DNA of 64,000 bases from Sphingobacterium spiritivorum (GTDB lineage Bacteria > Bacteroidota > Bacteroidia > Sphingobacteriales > Sphingobacteriaceae), in the NCBI RefSeq assembly GCF_016725325.1, contig NZ_CP068083.1, positions 3,100,001 to 3,164,000 on the forward strand, read 5' to 3'. The notes beneath the pieces were generated by a model that did no database searches, had not been told where the DNA came from, and worked only from the letters and a program-made list of their open reading frames with translations. Shown one piece after another: positions 62,604-64,000 of the stretch. Each line of letters opens with the position of its first letter. Position 1 is the stretch's first letter. Position numbers and translations under genes: made by a program.

Positions 62604-64000
62604 ATGAATATTTCATATAACTGGTTAAAGAATTTTGTTGATATAAAGGATAAAACTCCTGAGCAAATCTCTCATATTTTGACAGATATTGGTCTGGAAG
62701 TAGAAGTGTTGGAAACGGTTCAGAGCATACCCGGAGGATTGGAAGGTCTTGTTGTAGGGGAAGTGAAGACTTGTGAACAACATCCCAATGCGGATCGTCT
62801 TCGTGTTACAACTGTGGATGTAGGACGTGCAGAATTATTGCACATCGTGTGCGGTGCACCGAATGTAGCTGCCGGACAAAAAGTAATAGTAGCTACTGTA
62901 GGAACTACTGTGCATCCGCTGGAAGGAGAGCCTTTTAAAATCAATAAATCTAAAATTCGTGGTGAAGTATCAGAAGGGATGATCTGTGCAGAAGATGAAA
63001 TTGGTCTGGGCAAATCGCATGATGGTATCCTGGTGCTGCCTGCTGATACACAGGTAGGGCAGACAGCCCGTGATTATTTTCACATTACAGATGATTACCG
63101 TTATGAAATCGGTCTGACTCCCAATCGTGCTGATGCTGCTTCTCACTTAGGAGTAGCGCGTGATTTGGCCGGTTTTTTCAGAACTTCATTTACATTACCG
63201 GATATTTCTGCATTTCAGTCAGCTGGAAGTGCTGTGCAAACTGTAGTTTCCGTCAGAAATACAGATGCTGCACCCCGTTATTCAGGTGTAAATATTTCAG
63301 GAGTGACAGTAAAAGAATCTCCGGATTGGTTGAAAGAAAAACTGAATGTTATCGGTATTCGTCCGATTAACAATATTGTGGATGTTACCAATTATGTACT
63401 TCATGATCTGGGACAACCTCTGCATGCATTTGATGCTGATCAGATTGCCGGTCAGCAGGTCATTGTGCGTAATGCTGCAGAAGGAGAAGCTTTTACAACT
63501 TTAGACGGAGTTGCACGTACCTTGTCCGCGGAAGATCTGGTTATTGCAGATGCAGAAAAACCAATGTGTATAGCCGGTGTATTTGGTGGCTTACATTCCG
63601 GAGTAAGTGCTTCTACCGTTAATATATTTTTAGAAAGCGCATATTTCAATTCCGTATCTGTCCGTAAAACAGCGAAAAGACACGCGTTGAAAACGGACTC
63701 TTCTTTCCGTTTTGAGAGAGGAACAGATCCGAATATGACAGAGTTTGCACTCAAACGTGCTGCATTATTGATTCTTGAAGTTGCAGGAGGCACGGTGAGT
63801 TCAGCGATTACAGACCTGTATCCTGATCCGGTCTCTCCGTTCGAGTTTACGGTCAATTATGCGAATGTACAACGTCTTATCGGTAAAGCAATTCCGAAGG
63901 AAGATATTCGCTCCATCATTACCTCTCTTGGAATAACTGTTGCAAAAGAAAATGAACATGAACTACTGGTAAAGGTACCTCCATTTAAAGTGGATGTAAC
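62604..64000 (+). CDS. pheT: Phenylalanine--tRNA ligase beta subunit, partial (N-terminal 465 residues)
   Basis: The start ATG at 62604 opens a frame that runs off the right edge. MNISYNWLKNFVDIKDKTPE is the standard beginning; a tRNA-binding (EMAP-like) domain at about 40-155 (VVGEVKTCEQHPNADRLRVT, KIRGEVSEGMICAEDEIGLG) is followed by the B3/B4 editing domain (residues about 210-390: IRPINNIVDVTNYVLHDLGQ, FRFERGTDPN) and the start of B5. About half of the usual 800 residues are visible. The enzyme charges tRNA-Phe with its alpha subunit, encoded elsewhere. Confidence 0.95.
   Translation, partial: MNISYNWLKNFVDIKDKTPEQISHILTDIGLEVEVLETVQSIPGGLEGLVVGEVKTCEQHPNADRLRVTTVDVGRAELLHIVCGAPNVAAGQKVIVATVGTTVHPLEGEPFKINKSKIRGEVSEGMICAEDEIGLGKSHDGILVLPADTQVGQTARDYFHITDDYRYEIGLTPNRADAASHLGVARDLAGFFRTSFTLPDISAFQSAGSAVQTVVSVRNTDAAPRYSGVNISGVTVKESPDWLKEKLNVIGIRPINNIVDVTNYVLHDLGQPLHAFDADQIAGQQVIVRNAAEGEAFTTLDGVARTLSAEDLVIADAEKPMCIAGVFGGLHSGVSASTVNIFLESAYFNSVSVRKTAKRHALKTDSSFRFERGTDPNMTEFALKRAALLILEVAGGTVSSAITDLYPDPVSPFEFTVNYANVQRLIGKAIPKEDIRSIITSLGITVAKENEHELLVKVPPFKVDV

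Overview
The window comes from a member of the Bacteroidota, most likely a Sphingobacterium or close Sphingobacteriaceae relative. The signs are SusC/SusD outer-membrane nutrient uptake genes, a hybrid two-component regulator, a type IX secretion plug protein, HYC_CC_PP and DUF3347 copper proteins, a Pedobacter-like family 8 polysaccharide lyase, a Bacteroidota-style type II-C CRISPR-Cas9 locus, and many TAnnTTTG (-7) promoter boxes. No rRNA, integrase or transposase was found. A species name cannot be given from sequence reading alone.

Layout. 1-20120 is mostly core genome: a broken-off ECF sigma factor, a FUSC-type membrane protein, a PAS histidine kinase with its single-domain response regulator, an amino-acid permease, the type IX plug protein, a DUF4139 protein, the feoA-feoB-Cys-rich iron uptake operon beside a divergent MarR regulator, ZIP and PAP2 proteins, glmM, rtcB (with a structured, tRNA-like leader) divergent from a WYL regulator, and rlmF. 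20402-36051 holds a glycerophosphodiesterase and a glycosaminoglycan utilisation locus: hybrid sensor/regulator, sulfatase, PL8 lyase, SusC, SusD, surface lipoprotein and GH88 unsaturated glucuronyl hydrolase. Together these would sense, bind, cut, import, desulfate and finish chondroitin sulfate or hyaluronan. 36190-47869 is a copper (or silver) handling island: a multicopper oxidase fused to a CopB-like barrel, a c-type haem-binding protein, two DUF3347 proteins, a Cys/His-rich protein, HYC_CC_PP, and a TolC/RND/adaptor efflux pump ending in a metal-trap lipoprotein.

47941-54164 contains a Mef-like MFS efflux gene behind what reads as a complete attenuation leader (promoter, 18-residue leader peptide with an R-D-R motif, competing hairpins, terminator-like hairpin), an EthD-family lipoprotein and purL. 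53991-62431 is a complete type II-C CRISPR-Cas system: tracrRNA on the minus strand, cas9, cas1, cas2 and an array of 33 repeats and 32 spacers. pheT starts at 62604 and runs off the end.

The most unusual things are: (1) three adjacent CRISPR repeats at the right end of the array that each carry a related 53-55 bp insert exactly beside the tracrRNA-pairing segment, with a fourth diverged half-repeat next to them; (2) the attenuator-like leader of the MFS efflux gene; (3) the tRNA-like, possibly switching leader of rtcB with paired TTGCGCAG direct repeats in the rtcB/WYL intergenic region. All are read from sequence only; none has been tested.
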